Source of the DNA: Devosia naphthalenivorans
Lineage (GTDB): Bacteria > Pseudomonadota > Alphaproteobacteria > Rhizobiales > Devosiaceae
DNA length: 64,000 bases
NCBI RefSeq assembly: GCF_003056355.1
Contig: NZ_PYVW01000001.1
Span: 372,001 to 436,000, forward strand
Direction of reading: 5' to 3'
The notes under the pieces are model-generated. The model was not told the origin of the DNA and ran no database searches. It saw only the letters and a list, made by a program, of their open reading frames with translations. Of this stretch, positions 10,682 to 18,637 are shown piece after piece. The translations under genes and the position numbers were made by a program. Position 1 is the first letter of the stretch. Each line of letters opens with the position of its first letter.

Positions 10682-10757
10682 TCGAGGCGGACGCTGCGCG
10701 TCTTGGTGCGTTGGCACCGACATAGGTAGCTGAGGGGCTGTTGGCGACAGCGAACCC

Positions 10758-11180
10758 TTACCGGTTCAGTTCCGCCGCTATTGCTTTTGCCAGCGCTGCC
10801 AGTTCGTCTTCATCCGCCTTGCCGCCCGCGTGAGCAGCCAATGTTTGACCCTCATACATCGGGATGATGTGGAAGTGCAGGTGGAAGACGGTTTGCCCGG
10901 CAGGCGCTTCGTTGAACTGAGCGAGTCGTATGCCATCTGCTTTCGTGGCGGCTTTGGCGGCAATCGCGACCCGTTGAACCAGGGGCATCAAAGCCGAAAA
11001 TACTTCCGGATCAGCGTCCAGCAAATTGCGCGATGGCGCCTTGGGAATGACGAGGGTATGCCCACGCGATTGCGGGAAGATGTCCATCATTACAAGGGCT
11101 GTTTCGTCTTCGTATACCTTGTGGTTCGGGATCTCGCCCCGCAGGATCTTGGCGAAAATGTTGGATGGGTCATAGCTCAT
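10758..11180 (-). CDS. HIT family nucleotide-binding protein
   Basis: A 140-residue histidine-triad protein of the Hint branch. It shows CIF-like N-terminal spacing (IFAKILRGEIPNHKVYEDE), GHTLVIPK, and the catalytic triad HLHFH at residues 100-104 followed by IIPMY. Such proteins hydrolyse nucleoside phosphoramidates or adenylates in the cytoplasm; the physiological substrate is unclear. It begins three bases after the stop of the upstream minus-strand gene for the desaturase/SDR fusion, and is the last gene of that operon. Confidence 0.93.
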   Translation of the reverse strand: MSYDPSNIFAKILRGEIPNHKVYEDETALVMMDIFPQSRGHTLVIPKAPSRNLLDADPEVFSALMPLVQRVAIAAKAATKADGIRLAQFNEAPAGQTVFHLHFHIIPMYEGQTLAAHAGGKADEDELAALAKAIAAELNR

Positions 11181-11183
11181 GGT

Positions 11184-12308
11184 TCACTCCGCCGGCTTGA
11201 AGGTTGCCGGCTCGCCCTTTTGGAAGAATCGGAAACGAAAGTAATTGAGCACGGCGAGCCCGGTCAGCGTAACCGGTACGTAGCGGAATCCGCGCCGGAT
11301 AAAGAACAGCGCGATGCCGACCGCTGTGCTGGCACTCATGGCGCCCTTGCCCATGGCCGACGTGAAAGAGGACGGAACAATGTGCCGGTAGATCAAGGCG
11401 TTGGACCGATAGTAGTCGCGCGCCCGCAGTGCAAAAGCTCGCTTGGACGCAGAATAGTCCCTCAGTTCAGCCATGCCCATGTCGCCGTGGAATTCGACCT
11501 CCGACCCCAGCGCCCAGACTTCTGGTGGCGCTAGCCGGGTCTTGCCCGTCTCCATGAAGAGATCGATCAGGTCGCAAAAGGTTTGATAGTTGGCGTTCCA
11601 GCAGTCTTCGCTCTTGGCGCCGTGGGAGAGGACGAGCACATCCGCACGTTCAAGCTTTTCGCCCGTGGCGGCGTAGTTGCCGGCGGTGAAGTCGACGCCG
11701 GACTTGGCTGTATCCACGGTCCCGCCAAGTGCGGCGAGCTTTGCGGCCATGGCTGAACCAAAGGCTCCGCTCGCGCCTGTGATCAGGAAGCGGCGCCCTT
11801 TTATTTGACAGGCGGTGCCCGCAGCTAGATCAAATACATTCGCGAACGACGAGAAGAAGTTGTGCGGATAGACGTGGTGCATGGCGTGGTAGTTATTGTC
11901 CACCCAGAGCAGGCCTTGTTGGCCGCCCACGCGGTCCATGGACATGTGGTTGTAGTCCAGACCCTCCTCCCGGATTGTCATCACCAGCATAATTGTGCGG
12001 ATTGCGGCAACGGTCGCGATAACGGGCCAGGGGAAAAATAGCAGGAAGATCAAGGTCCCAGCCATGGAGGTGAGGTATTCCGGCAGGATGTGGAACCACA
12101 GATTGGCGCGCGCATAGGCGGGGTTGACCTGCATGTCGAGGCCCAGGAACTTGTGGTGAACCCAGTGCCAGGATGAGAACTTGCGCAAAAGCGGGAAGCG
12201 CGAGGTCTCCCATTTGTGAAGTATCCAATGCAAGGCGTCGAACAGAGCCGTCGACACGATGAACACCAGGGCGGCTTGGAGAATGAAGGCGAGTATATCC
12301 CAGATCAT
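11184..12308 (-). CDS. Bifunctional sterol desaturase-type hydroxylase / short-chain dehydrogenase fusion
   Basis: A 374-residue fusion. The N-terminal half is a membrane-bound fatty-acid hydroxylase/sterol desaturase domain with the histidine clusters expected for a di-iron centre: HWILH at 27-31, HWVHH at 48-52, H121, and HAMHHVYPH at 141-149. The C-terminal half from about residue 170 is a Rossmann short-chain dehydrogenase with GASGAFG at 178-184 and a YSASK catalytic motif at 285-289, ending in another hydrophobic helix. The fusion suggests hydroxylation and oxidation or reduction of one lipid substrate, which I cannot name. It lies between the FemAB-like gene and the HIT gene on the same strand. 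Confidence 0.85.
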   Translation of the reverse strand: MIWDILAFILQAALVFIVSTALFDALHWILHKWETSRFPLLRKFSSWHWVHHKFLGLDMQVNPAYARANLWFHILPEYLTSMAGTLIFLLFFPWPVIATVAAIRTIMLVMTIREEGLDYNHMSMDRVGGQQGLLWVDNNYHAMHHVYPHNFFSSFANVFDLAAGTACQIKGRRFLITGASGAFGSAMAAKLAALGGTVDTAKSGVDFTAGNYAATGEKLERADVLVLSHGAKSEDCWNANYQTFCDLIDLFMETGKTRLAPPEVWALGSEVEFHGDMGMAELRDYSASKRAFALRARDYYRSNALIYRHIVPSSFTSAMGKGAMSASTAVGIALFFIRRGFRYVPVTLTGLAVLNYFRFRFFQKGEPATFKPAE

Positions 12309-12363
12309 ACCCCTACATAGAGCGGAAGGATCGGAGGGGAAAGTGGTGTTTGTGCTGCCGGTG

Positions 12364-13656
12364 TCAGCGGTTAGTCCGCTCGCCTTTGCGGAACGGGGTG
12401 AATTGCTCGAGGAGTTCCTGGTTGTGTTCGACCGAGGTGCGCTCGTGGTCGAGGTAGTCGGCGATGGCTTCGCGGAGGGCGGGGTGGGCTATCCAGTGGA
12501 CTGAGTAGGTGGTGGAGGGCTCGTAGCCGCGGGCCAGTTTGTGTTCGCCCTGGGCGCCTGCTTCGACGACTTGGAGGTTGTGCTGGATGGCGTAGTCGAT
12601 GGCCTGGTAGTAGCAGAGTTCGAAGTGCAGGAACGGGACGTCGCGCGTGCAGCCCCAGTTGCGGCCGAATATCCGATCCTTACCGACAAAGTTTATGGCT
12701 CCAGCGATGGGTGTTGGTCCGTCATAGGCCAGCATCAATACTATGCGGTTGGCCATGGTTTCGTTGATGAGCGAGAAAAACTCGCGATTTAGATATGGGC
12801 GCCCCCATTTGCGGGCGCCGGTGTCTTCGTAGAAATCATAGAATGCGTCCCAGTGGTGTTCCCTAAGGTCGGAGCCGGAGAGCCATTTTACGGTGAGGCC
12901 ATCGGCGAGTGCGTCGCGGCGTTCGCGGCGAATTGTCTTGCGTTTACGGGAGGATAGCGTTTCGAGAAACTCGTCGAAACTGCTGTATCCCTGATTGTGC
13001 CAGTGGAATTGCGTATCGAGGCGCTTGAGCCAACCGTCGATTTCAATCTCGTCCGCTTCCGCCTGGGGCACGAAGGTGGCGTGCACCGAGGAGGCGTTTC
13101 GCTGCGAAGCAAGCTGCTGTGCTGCTGCGAGCAAGCTCGCTTTTATCTCCGGTTTTACTCCGGGCACGAGCAGCTTTGGCGCAGTTGCGGGCGTGAATGG
13201 GACCGAACATTGCAGCTTTGGATAGTAACTGCCGCCGGCGCGCTCCAGGGCGTTGGCCCATCCGTGGTCGAAAACATATTCGCCCATGGAGTGCGACTTG
13301 AGAAACAGCGGCATGAGCCCAAGCGGCTCGTCGGCCTCGTCGCTCAGGAGAATGTGCTGCGGCTGCCAACCGGTGCGGCTGGTCGCGCAGCGCGATTCTT
13401 CCAGCGCCAGGAAAAAGGCGTGATCGAGAAACGGATTATCCGTCACGCCATCGGTCGAGGGCACGAGGCTGTTCCAGACGGCAGCCGGAATGCTGGCCGT
13501 GGAGGGATGGATGGTCGCCTTGTAAGCGCTGCTTGACAATGTGGGGATCGGGGCTTGGAGGATGGTCTGACCGATATGGGGCGGGGGAGCCTCGGCTTCA
13601 ACCCTTGGCCACCCCCAGGCGTCCCGGCTAAACCTCGACCACTGCCTCGATTTCAA
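12364..13656 (-). CDS. FemAB-like GNAT-fold acyltransferase (DUF482 family)
   Basis: A protein of up to 430 residues in the FemAB_like/DUF482 family, related to peptidoglycan cross-bridge aminoacyltransferases and GNAT enzymes. The family core begins near WNSLVPSTDGVTDNPFLDHAFFLALE and includes DHGWANALERAGGSYYPKLQCSVPFTP and the late FELCYYQAIDYAIQ and GEHKLARGYEP blocks. The actual substrate is unknown. The frame reaches back to 13656, which would overlap ridA by about 30 bases; a TTG at 13539 is a possible later start, and neither has a strong ribosome site. It sits downstream of dinB and ridA in a minus-strand operon. Confidence 0.8.
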   Translation of the reverse strand: MKSRQWSRFSRDAWGWPRVEAEAPPPHIGQTILQAPIPTLSSSAYKATIHPSTASIPAAVWNSLVPSTDGVTDNPFLDHAFFLALEESRCATSRTGWQPQHILLSDEADEPLGLMPLFLKSHSMGEYVFDHGWANALERAGGSYYPKLQCSVPFTPATAPKLLVPGVKPEIKASLLAAAQQLASQRNASSVHATFVPQAEADEIEIDGWLKRLDTQFHWHNQGYSSFDEFLETLSSRKRKTIRRERRDALADGLTVKWLSGSDLREHHWDAFYDFYEDTGARKWGRPYLNREFFSLINETMANRIVLMLAYDGPTPIAGAINFVGKDRIFGRNWGCTRDVPFLHFELCYYQAIDYAIQHNLQVVEAGAQGEHKLARGYEPSTTYSVHWIAHPALREAIADYLDHERTSVEHNQELLEQFTPFRKGERTNR

Positions 13657-14086
13657 CGGCAGCGCCGAAGGGCAGGGAGGCTACGCCAAAGGCTGCGCGG
13701 GCGTGCTTGCCCTTGTCCCCAAGTACGCTGACCAGCATGTTGGAGCAGCCATTGGCGACCAGGTGCTGCTCGGTGAATTCAGCGGTGGAGGCGACGAGGA
13801 CGGTGACCTTGAGGATGCGCTTGATGTCCTCGAGCGGCACGCCGCCCATGTGGACGATCTGGCTCAGCACGTTGAGGGCGGCGAGTTCGGCAGCATTGCC
13901 GCCCTGAACCACGTTCATGTTGTCGCCCAGACGGCCGGTAACGACGCCGGCTTCATTGCTGGAGATCTGGCCGGATACATAGAGGATGTTGCCGGTGCGG
14001 GTGACGGGAACGTAGCTGGCGACCGGCGCCTTGGGTGCGGGCAGTTCGTAGCCATATTCGCGGAGCTTTTCGATCGGGCTGGTCAT
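13628..14086 (-). CDS. RidA family (YjgF/Rid) enamine/imine deaminase-like protein
   Basis: A 152-residue Rid-family protein of the longer subtype. Visible family blocks are VPVTRTGNILYVSGQISSNEAG, AALNVLSQI and the C-terminal ARAAFGVASLPFGAAVEIEAVVEV. Members hydrolyse reactive 2-aminoacrylate-type enamines formed by PLP enzymes or have related deaminase roles; the precise subfamily is not clear from sequence alone. Its start overlaps the dinB stop by four bases (ATGA), so it is translationally coupled to dinB. Confidence 0.88.
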   Translation of the reverse strand: MTSPIEKLREYGYELPAPKAPVASYVPVTRTGNILYVSGQISSNEAGVVTGRLGDNMNVVQGGNAAELAALNVLSQIVHMGGVPLEDIKRILKVTVLVASTAEFTEQHLVANGCSNMLVSVLGDKGKHARAAFGVASLPFGAAVEIEAVVEV

Positions 14087-15408
14087 CTGGTGTTGCCTTC
14101 GGTTTTTTCGTCGTCAATGTCGAGCGGAGCCCTGCTGGGCTTGCGCCCATAGAGCTTGCCGCGGATTACAGCCTCACGGCCGAAACGGGTGCGAACCTTG
14201 TCCATTGCCCGCTCGGCGGCTGCCTTGCGTGCTATGGCCGGTTCCAGCAGATCGGCCGGATCGGTGCCATCTGCAGTATCGATACCTGAAACACCGATTC
14301 CGATTAGCCGGAAAGCGGTGCCGTCAACCTCCCGCTGCAGCAGCGACAGGCCGGTCTCGTAAATCACGTTGGTCAATTGCGTGGGGATCATTAGGTGCCG
14401 CGCGCGTGTGCGCAAGCGGAAACCGGCCGATTTCAGCTTGAGGGTCACTGTGTCGCCCACGATGTTCTTGGCCTTGAGCCGCTCGGAGAGGCGCTCGGTG
14501 ACGTTGAGCAGTTCGGTGGAAAGCTCTTCCAGGGACGAGATATCGCTGTTGAAGGTGGTCTCGGAGGAAACGGTTTTCATTTCGCCTTCTGGCGAGATGC
14601 GGCGGCTATCCTGGCCCCGCGAGAGGCGGGCAAGGCGGGCGCCGGTTTCGCCGTAGCGCCGCATCAGGTTTTCCGGCGGCTCCTCCTGCAATTGTCCGAT
14701 GGTGTTCAGGCCATCCTTGCGCAGGGTTTCGGCGAAGACCTTGCCCACGCCATAGATCATGCTGATCGGCTTTGGCGCGAGGAAGGACATCGTTTCGGCT
14801 TCCCCGATCACGGCAAAACCTCGCGGCTTATCGAGATCGGAGGCAAGCTTGGCGAGGAACTTGTTGTGGCTGAGGCCAACCGAAATGGTGACGCCGATTT
14901 CGGTTTCGACAGCTTTGGCGAAGCGGGCAAGGACCAGGGCAGGAGGGGCCTTGTGGAGGGCCTGAGTGCCCGAGAGGTCCAGGAAAGCTTCGTCGATTGA
15001 GAGTGGCTCCACCATGGGGGTAAGCGTCTGCATGATCTGGCGGATCTGGCGGCTCACACCTACATATTTGGCCATGTCGGGCTTGATGATAACGGCGTCC
15101 GGGCAAAGCTGTGTGGCCTTGAACATGGGCATGGCCGAACGAACACCGGATTGGCGGGCAATATAACAGCAGGTGGAAACTACACCGCGAACGCCGCCGC
15201 CAATGATCAGGGGTTTATCCCATAAACTCGGATCATCCCGCTTTTCCACGGAGGCATAGAAGGCGTCACAGTCGACGTGAGCAATGGAAAGGGAAAAGAG
15301 TTCGTCATGGCTGATCAAGCGCGGCGACCCGCAAGCGGGGCAACGTCCCAGTGCTGCTGCATTGGTGCCGTGTTGCAGGCAATCCCGGCAAAGCCATTCG
15401 CGCGCCAA
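14083..15408 (-). CDS. dinB: DNA polymerase IV with N-terminal zinc-ribbon extension
   Basis: Y-family translesion polymerase that extends mismatched or damaged primer ends. The 441-residue protein has the palm motif HVDCDAFYASVE, with metal-binding D46 and D48, SIDEAFLDLSG with the second acidic cluster, the thumb region and a little-finger domain; a canonical beta-clamp motif was not obvious. Before the polymerase core there are about 38 extra residues with Cys at 7, 10, 23 and 26 in a CxxC-x12-CxxC arrangement, which looks like a zinc ribbon. The start is TTG, three bases after the DUF3572 stop, and the end overlaps ridA. A two-gene dinB branch is common in Hyphomicrobiales. Confidence 0.92.
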   Translation of the reverse strand: MAREWLCRDCLQHGTNAAALGRCPACGSPRLISHDELFSLSIAHVDCDAFYASVEKRDDPSLWDKPLIIGGGVRGVVSTCCYIARQSGVRSAMPMFKATQLCPDAVIIKPDMAKYVGVSRQIRQIMQTLTPMVEPLSIDEAFLDLSGTQALHKAPPALVLARFAKAVETEIGVTISVGLSHNKFLAKLASDLDKPRGFAVIGEAETMSFLAPKPISMIYGVGKVFAETLRKDGLNTIGQLQEEPPENLMRRYGETGARLARLSRGQDSRRISPEGEMKTVSSETTFNSDISSLEELSTELLNVTERLSERLKAKNIVGDTVTLKLKSAGFRLRTRARHLMIPTQLTNVIYETGLSLLQREVDGTAFRLIGIGVSGIDTADGTDPADLLEPAIARKAAAERAMDKVRTRFGREAVIRGKLYGRKPSRAPLDIDDEKTEGNTR

Positions 15409-15411
15409 TTG

Positions 15412-15702
15412 CTACCCCGCTGGGTTGATCCGATGCCAAACGCGCATGAACTGTTCGGGCGACAGACCCGTATTGGCGCAAAGAGCGAGAAGAATCGCTT
15501 CGTTGGCGGCAACATAGTCGATAAGACCGCGCTCGAAAGCAGGGGTGCCGACAGCATTGCGCAACGCCGCTGGATCGAGGCCAGCATACTGCATGAAACC
15601 CAGCAATTCTTCAGGGTTCTCTGCCAGATAGCCAAGGCAGGCTTCAGCCAGCGATGTCACGGATGGGTCGGCTTTGTCGGGACGGGGCACAGCCGGGCTC
15701 AT
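15412..15702 (-). CDS. DUF3572 family protein
   Basis: A 96-residue small helical protein of DUF3572, a family restricted to alphaproteobacteria and of unknown function. The typical pattern is visible: SLAEACLGYLAENPEELLGFMQYAGLDPAALR followed by FERGLIDYVAANEAILLALCANTGLSPEQF. I chose the ATG at 15702; the frame is open to a TTG at 15747 but that start has no support. It is the first gene of the minus-strand operon with dinB and is transcribed divergently from divK, with about 90 bases between the starts. Confidence 0.83.
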   Translation of the reverse strand: MSPAVPRPDKADPSVTSLAEACLGYLAENPEELLGFMQYAGLDPAALRNAVGTPAFERGLIDYVAANEAILLALCANTGLSPEQFMRVWHRINPAG

Positions 15703-15789
15703 TTGGTGTTTTGTAACGGATTCAATGTTAGCTGAAGATGGCGGCAAAGCGAAGTGCCGCCGGCACCTTGCCGGTGCGAGGAAGAATTC

Positions 15790-16161
15790 ATGCCAAAGAC
15801 AGTTATGATCGTCGAGGATAACGAGCTCAACATGAAGCTCTTCAACGATCTGCTAGAATCACGTGGCTATGCCGTGATCCAGACCCGCAACGGTATGGAG
15901 GCGCTCGATCTCGCCCGTGCCCATCACCCAGACCTGATTCTGATGGATATCCAGCTGCCGGAGGTTTCCGGGCTCGTGGTGACCAAATGGCTCAAAGACG
16001 ATGATGAGCTCGCGCACATACCCGTCATTGCCGTCACGGCTTTTGCCATGAAGGGCGACGAAGAACGGATTCTGCAAGGCGGTTGCGAGGGCTACATCAG
16101 CAAACCGATATCCGTGCCTCACTTTCTGGAAACTATTGCCCGGTACATTGGCCCCGCCTGA
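15790..16161 (+). CDS. divK: Single-domain response regulator DivK
   Basis: A 123-residue receiver-only protein that acts in the alphaproteobacterial cell-cycle phosphorelay, where phospho-DivK controls DivL/CckA and activates the kinases DivJ and PleC. Phospho-acceptor D53 lies in [10 protein letters not shown]; the acidic pair E9/D10 and the switch lysine in YISKPIS are present. The sequence is very close to the DivK consensus. The ATG at 15790 has a GAGGAAG ribosome site. It is followed about 80 bases later by pleD, the classic divK-pleD pair. Confidence 0.95.
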   Translation: MPKTVMIVEDNELNMKLFNDLLESRGYAVIQTRNGMEALDLARAHHPDLILMDIQLPEVSGLVVTKWLKDDDELAHIPVIAVTAFAMKGDEERILQGGCEGYISKPISVPHFLETIARYIGPA

Positions 16162-16244
16162 TCGGCGCGTATTTTCCCGGTCAGTCTGTCGCCTGACGCC
16201 GATAGTGAACGCTACCGGCGGGTGAACATTTTCCGGGGCTTGAA

Positions 16245-17615
16245 GTGACCGCACGCGTTCTGATCGTCGATGATATTCCAACCAATGTGCGCCTGCTCGA
16301 AGCGCGCCTTACGGCCGAGTATTTCGAAGTCGTAACGGCGACCTCCGGGCAGCAAGCGCTTGATATCTGCGCCAATTCCGACATCGACATTGTCCTGCTC
16401 GACGTCATGATGCCGGAGATGGACGGCTTCGAGGTCTGTCTGCGGCTCAAGGGTAGCCCCAAGACCCATCATGTCCCGGTGTTGATGGTCACGGCGCTGG
16501 ATCAGCCTTCCGACCGGGTTCGCGGGCTTGAGGTGGGTGCAGATGATTTTCTGACCAAGCCCGTCGACGATGTTCAACTGATGGCGCGCGTCAAAAGCCT
16601 GGTGCGTTTGAAATCGCTGACTGACGAATTGCGCGCCCGCGCCATGACGGGTCAGCAGATCGCCGTTGAAGACGCGATCAGGGCGATGGACAAGATCAGC
16701 ACCGCGGGCGGCTCGATCCTGATCATCGACACCGATCAGCGCCATGCGGAGCGCCTCAAGAACTATCTCACGCCGGAACATCAGGTCGACATCCTGACGC
16801 AGCCAGCCGAAGCGGTGTTCCAGGTCACTGGTGCGCAATACGAATTGGCGATCGTGAGCATGGCGCTGGCGGATTATGATCCGCTGCGGGTCTGCTCGCA
16901 GATTCGGACGCTGGAGCATGCCCGGACCTTGCCGATCATTCTTGTGGCGGACGAAGCGGACAGGCCGCGCGTGGTGCGGGCGCTGGATCTGGGGGTGAAT
17001 GATTTCATTTCCCGGCCGGTGGAGCGCAACGAGCTGGCAGCGCGCGTGCGCACCCAGATCAGGCGCCATCGCTATGCGCTGGAGCTGCGCCAAAGCGTCA
17101 ACAATACCATGGCGATGGCCGTGACCGACGACATGACCGGGCTGTATAATCGCCGGTATTTCGACCGCCATCTCGGTGTCATGCTGAGCAAGGCGCAGAG
17201 CCAGGATCGCGACATGGCGCTGATGATCCTGGACATCGATCACTTCAAATCGGTCAATGACAATTATGGCCACGATATCGGTGACGCGGTGCTCCGGGAG
17301 TTCGCGGCACGGTTGAAGAGAAACATCCGTGGCGTTGATCTTGCTTGCAGATTTGGCGGTGAAGAGTTCGTGGTCTTGATGCCTGATACCGACTATCGGC
17401 AGGCTGAAACCATTGCGGAGCGGGTGCGGCAGTCCATCTCGGAGCGGAGTTTCGAGATTGGGGCAGATCGGCACCTGTCGGTGACGGTATCGGCCGGGGT
17501 GACGCTCAACGAGGCACGCTCGGAGACGCCAGAGTCACTTATCAAGCGGGCCGACGTGGCTCTGTACCGGGCCAAGCGCGAGGGGCGGAACCGGGTGGTG
17601 TTCGACGCCGCCTGA
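16245..17615 (+). CDS. pleD: Diguanylate cyclase response regulator PleD
   Basis: Makes c-di-GMP from GTP when phosphorylated, driving polar development and the motile-to-sessile switch. The 456-residue protein has a first receiver with D53 in LLDVMMPEMDG. A second, degenerate receiver at about residues 155-275 has Ser instead of the phospho-acceptor (LAIVSMALADYD). The GGDEF domain from about 290 has the active motif GGEEF at 371-375 and an intact RxxD inhibitory site (RGVD, 362-365) five residues before it. The start is GTG. Length and architecture match PleD closely, so product feedback inhibition is expected. Confidence 0.96.
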   Translation: MTARVLIVDDIPTNVRLLEARLTAEYFEVVTATSGQQALDICANSDIDIVLLDVMMPEMDGFEVCLRLKGSPKTHHVPVLMVTALDQPSDRVRGLEVGADDFLTKPVDDVQLMARVKSLVRLKSLTDELRARAMTGQQIAVEDAIRAMDKISTAGGSILIIDTDQRHAERLKNYLTPEHQVDILTQPAEAVFQVTGAQYELAIVSMALADYDPLRVCSQIRTLEHARTLPIILVADEADRPRVVRALDLGVNDFISRPVERNELAARVRTQIRRHRYALELRQSVNNTMAMAVTDDMTGLYNRRYFDRHLGVMLSKAQSQDRDMALMILDIDHFKSVNDNYGHDIGDAVLREFAARLKRNIRGVDLACRFGGEEFVVLMPDTDYRQAETIAERVRQSISERSFEIGADRHLSVTVSAGVTLNEARSETPESLIKRADVALYRAKREGRNRVVFDAA

Positions 17616-17626
17616 TTTGTGCGCAA

Positions 17627-17655
17627 TTGCGCGTATTAGGGTTATTTGTTATAAT
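17627..17655 (+). promoter_or_regulatory. Sigma-70-type promoter in front of the structured region
   Basis: A perfect -10 hexamer TATAAT (17650-17655) lies 17 bases after TTGCGC (17627-17632). The -10 box overlaps an AT-rich inverted repeat, TTTGTTA (17645-17651) and TAACAAA (17656-17662), that could also bind a repressor. There is no protein gene downstream on this strand, so the promoter most likely drives a non-coding RNA starting near 17662. Confidence 0.55.
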
Positions 17656-17659
17656 TAAC

Positions 17660-17990
17660 AAAGGGTTGTCGGCGCCGAAGTGCCGGTTATCCTTGAGTTT
17701 TTCGGCTCTGAGAGTAGGTTGAATTCACCGCAGCGAGACACCCGAAAGGGCCTCGCCGGCGAGTTCCCCAGGGACTTCTCAGGTTCGCCGCAACTCCTGA
17801 GAACCATGGGGCGGTTGGTCCGGACGCGGACAGAGTGGCCTCTTCGACATGCCGCTCCGGACCAGCCACTCATCATTGGATGTCGCACAGCATATTGGGC
17901 TAAAGCGCTAGCATGGTGCTAACGTTGAGGGCACCTGCGGGGTTCAAGGGTGCCCATCAGAGCGCATCGCGCCTGATGTGAACTTGACCC
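17660..17990 (+). ncRNA. Structured non-coding RNA candidate between pleD and rpmG
   Basis: This stretch has no credible protein gene but several strong stems. TTCTCAGG (17776-17783) pairs with CCTGAGAA (17796-17803), enclosed by CCCCA/TGGGG (17766-17770 and 17807-17811). A stem of about 16 pairs runs from 17813-17829 to 17852-17867, containing TGGTCCGGA/TCCGGACCA. GGGCACC (17929-17935) pairs with GGTGCCC (17949-17955), and CATCAG pairs with CTGATG just after. A promoter precedes it. I see none of the signature motifs of RNase P RNA, tmRNA or SRP RNA, so I leave it unassigned. The 3' end is uncertain; the first T-tailed terminator on this strand is at 18110-18142. Confidence 0.5.
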
Positions 17991-18020
17991 GGGGCCGAGC
18001 GAGTGGAGGCCGGGTGCCAC

Positions 18021-18053
18021 GACCTCGTCCTTCGACAGGCTCAGGATGAGGTC
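18021..18053. repeat. Palindromic intergenic repeat, family A
   Basis: An imperfect palindrome containing CCTCGTCCTTCGACAGGC followed by TCAGGATGAGG. The same family recurs at 51198-51275, 53405-53481 and, in a larger form, 53961-54080, always between genes. Such elements are common in alphaproteobacterial intergenic DNA. Confidence 0.7.
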
Positions 18054-18109
18054 TGCTCAGTCCGACCCTGTTCTACTCAATCGATCCTGTTCTACGACCT
18101 GCACTCACG

Positions 18110-18142
18110 AAAAAGCCCCGCATCATCGATGCGGGGCTTTTT
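18110..18142 (-). terminator. Bidirectional terminator after rpmG
   Basis: AAAAAGCCCCGCATC, three bases, then GATGCGGGGCTTTTT: a long G+C stem with A/T tracts on both sides, so it can stop transcription from either strand. It lies 25 bases past the rpmG stop on the minus strand, and is also the first strong stop for any plus-strand RNA coming from 17660. Confidence 0.85.
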
Positions 18143-18167
18143 GATATTCGACAGAGCAGGCGCCAGA

Positions 18168-18335
18168 TTACTTGATCTTGGCTTCCTTGAACTCGACGTG
18201 CTTGCGCACGACCGGATCGTACTTGTTGTACGAGAGCTTCTCGGTCTGGGTGCGGGCGTTCTTCTTGGTGACGTAGTAGAAGCCAGTATCAGCCGTCGAC
18301 ACGAGCTTGATCTTGACGGAAGCGGCTTTGGCCAT
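18168..18335 (-). CDS. rpmG: 50S ribosomal protein L33
   Basis: A 55-residue ribosomal protein of the large subunit, read on the minus strand as [20 protein letters not shown] followed by [13 protein letters not shown] and ending EFKEAKIK. Length and sequence are standard for the zinc-independent (cysteine-free) alphaproteobacterial L33, which binds near the E-site tRNA. An AAGGA ribosome site precedes the ATG. A strong hairpin lies in its leader about 25 bases before the start, and a bidirectional terminator follows the stop. It is a single-gene transcript by appearance. Confidence 0.96.
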   Translation of the reverse strand: MAKAASVKIKLVSTADTGFYYVTKKNARTQTEKLSYNKYDPVVRKHVEFKEAKIK

Positions 18336-18360
18336 TGGTTAGTCCTTCACAAAGCGAAAG

Positions 18361-18379
18361 GCGCCGCAAAATGCGGCGC
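18361..18379 (-). promoter_or_regulatory. Leader hairpin just upstream of rpmG
   Basis: GCGCCGCA (18361-18368) and TGCGGCGC (18372-18379) form an eight-pair stem with a three-base loop. On the minus strand it is followed by CTTTCGCTTTG and then the rpmG ribosome site. It could be a weak attenuator, a translation-control hairpin, or the end of an upstream transcript; the short T content makes an efficient terminator doubtful. Confidence 0.4.
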
Positions 18380-18467
18380 TGGGAATTTGGGCGCAACCTA
18401 CGGATTTCGGTCCGATTGTCAATGGGGGATCGATTGCCCCCGCCCGAGTCTCGTCACGTTCCGCGCT

Positions 18468-18551
18468 GTCTTCGGGGTTGATCCGAGGACCTCCCGCAAC
18501 GCGTATCGGGTTGATAGTGGCCCTCGGGTCGAGCCCGAGGGAAACGCGGTG
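18468..18551. repeat. Inverted pair of palindromic repeats, family B
   Basis: The 300-base gap between rpmG and the DUF983 gene holds two copies of family B. A well-kept copy at 18516-18551 has CCCTCGGG and CCCGAGGG arms around TCGAG, flanked by AGTGG and AAACGCGGTG. A diverged copy in the opposite direction lies at about 18468-18492 (CTTCGGGG, TTGA, CCGAGG). The same paired arrangement is seen at 23135-23240. Nothing else is seen in the gap apart from the rpmG leader hairpin. Confidence 0.65.
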
Positions 18552-18637
18552 TGTGGGGTGGGCTTGGTGCCCGCTGGGAGTCGCTGTGTTGGGTGGCCGA
18601 GGGGCACGGTGCGTTGGCCGCACAGTGCCGAAAAATC

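Noticed and set aside
17655..17922. Short open frames on both strands in the pleD-rpmG gap
   Set aside because: No ribosome sites, no family pattern, and they cross strong hairpin stems; a non-coding RNA explains the stretch better.
17660..17990. Assignment of the structured region to RNase P RNA, tmRNA or SRP RNA
   Set aside because: The conserved GGAAAGUCCGG block of RNase P, a tag-peptide frame for tmRNA and the GGAAGG/GCAG loop of SRP RNA are all absent.
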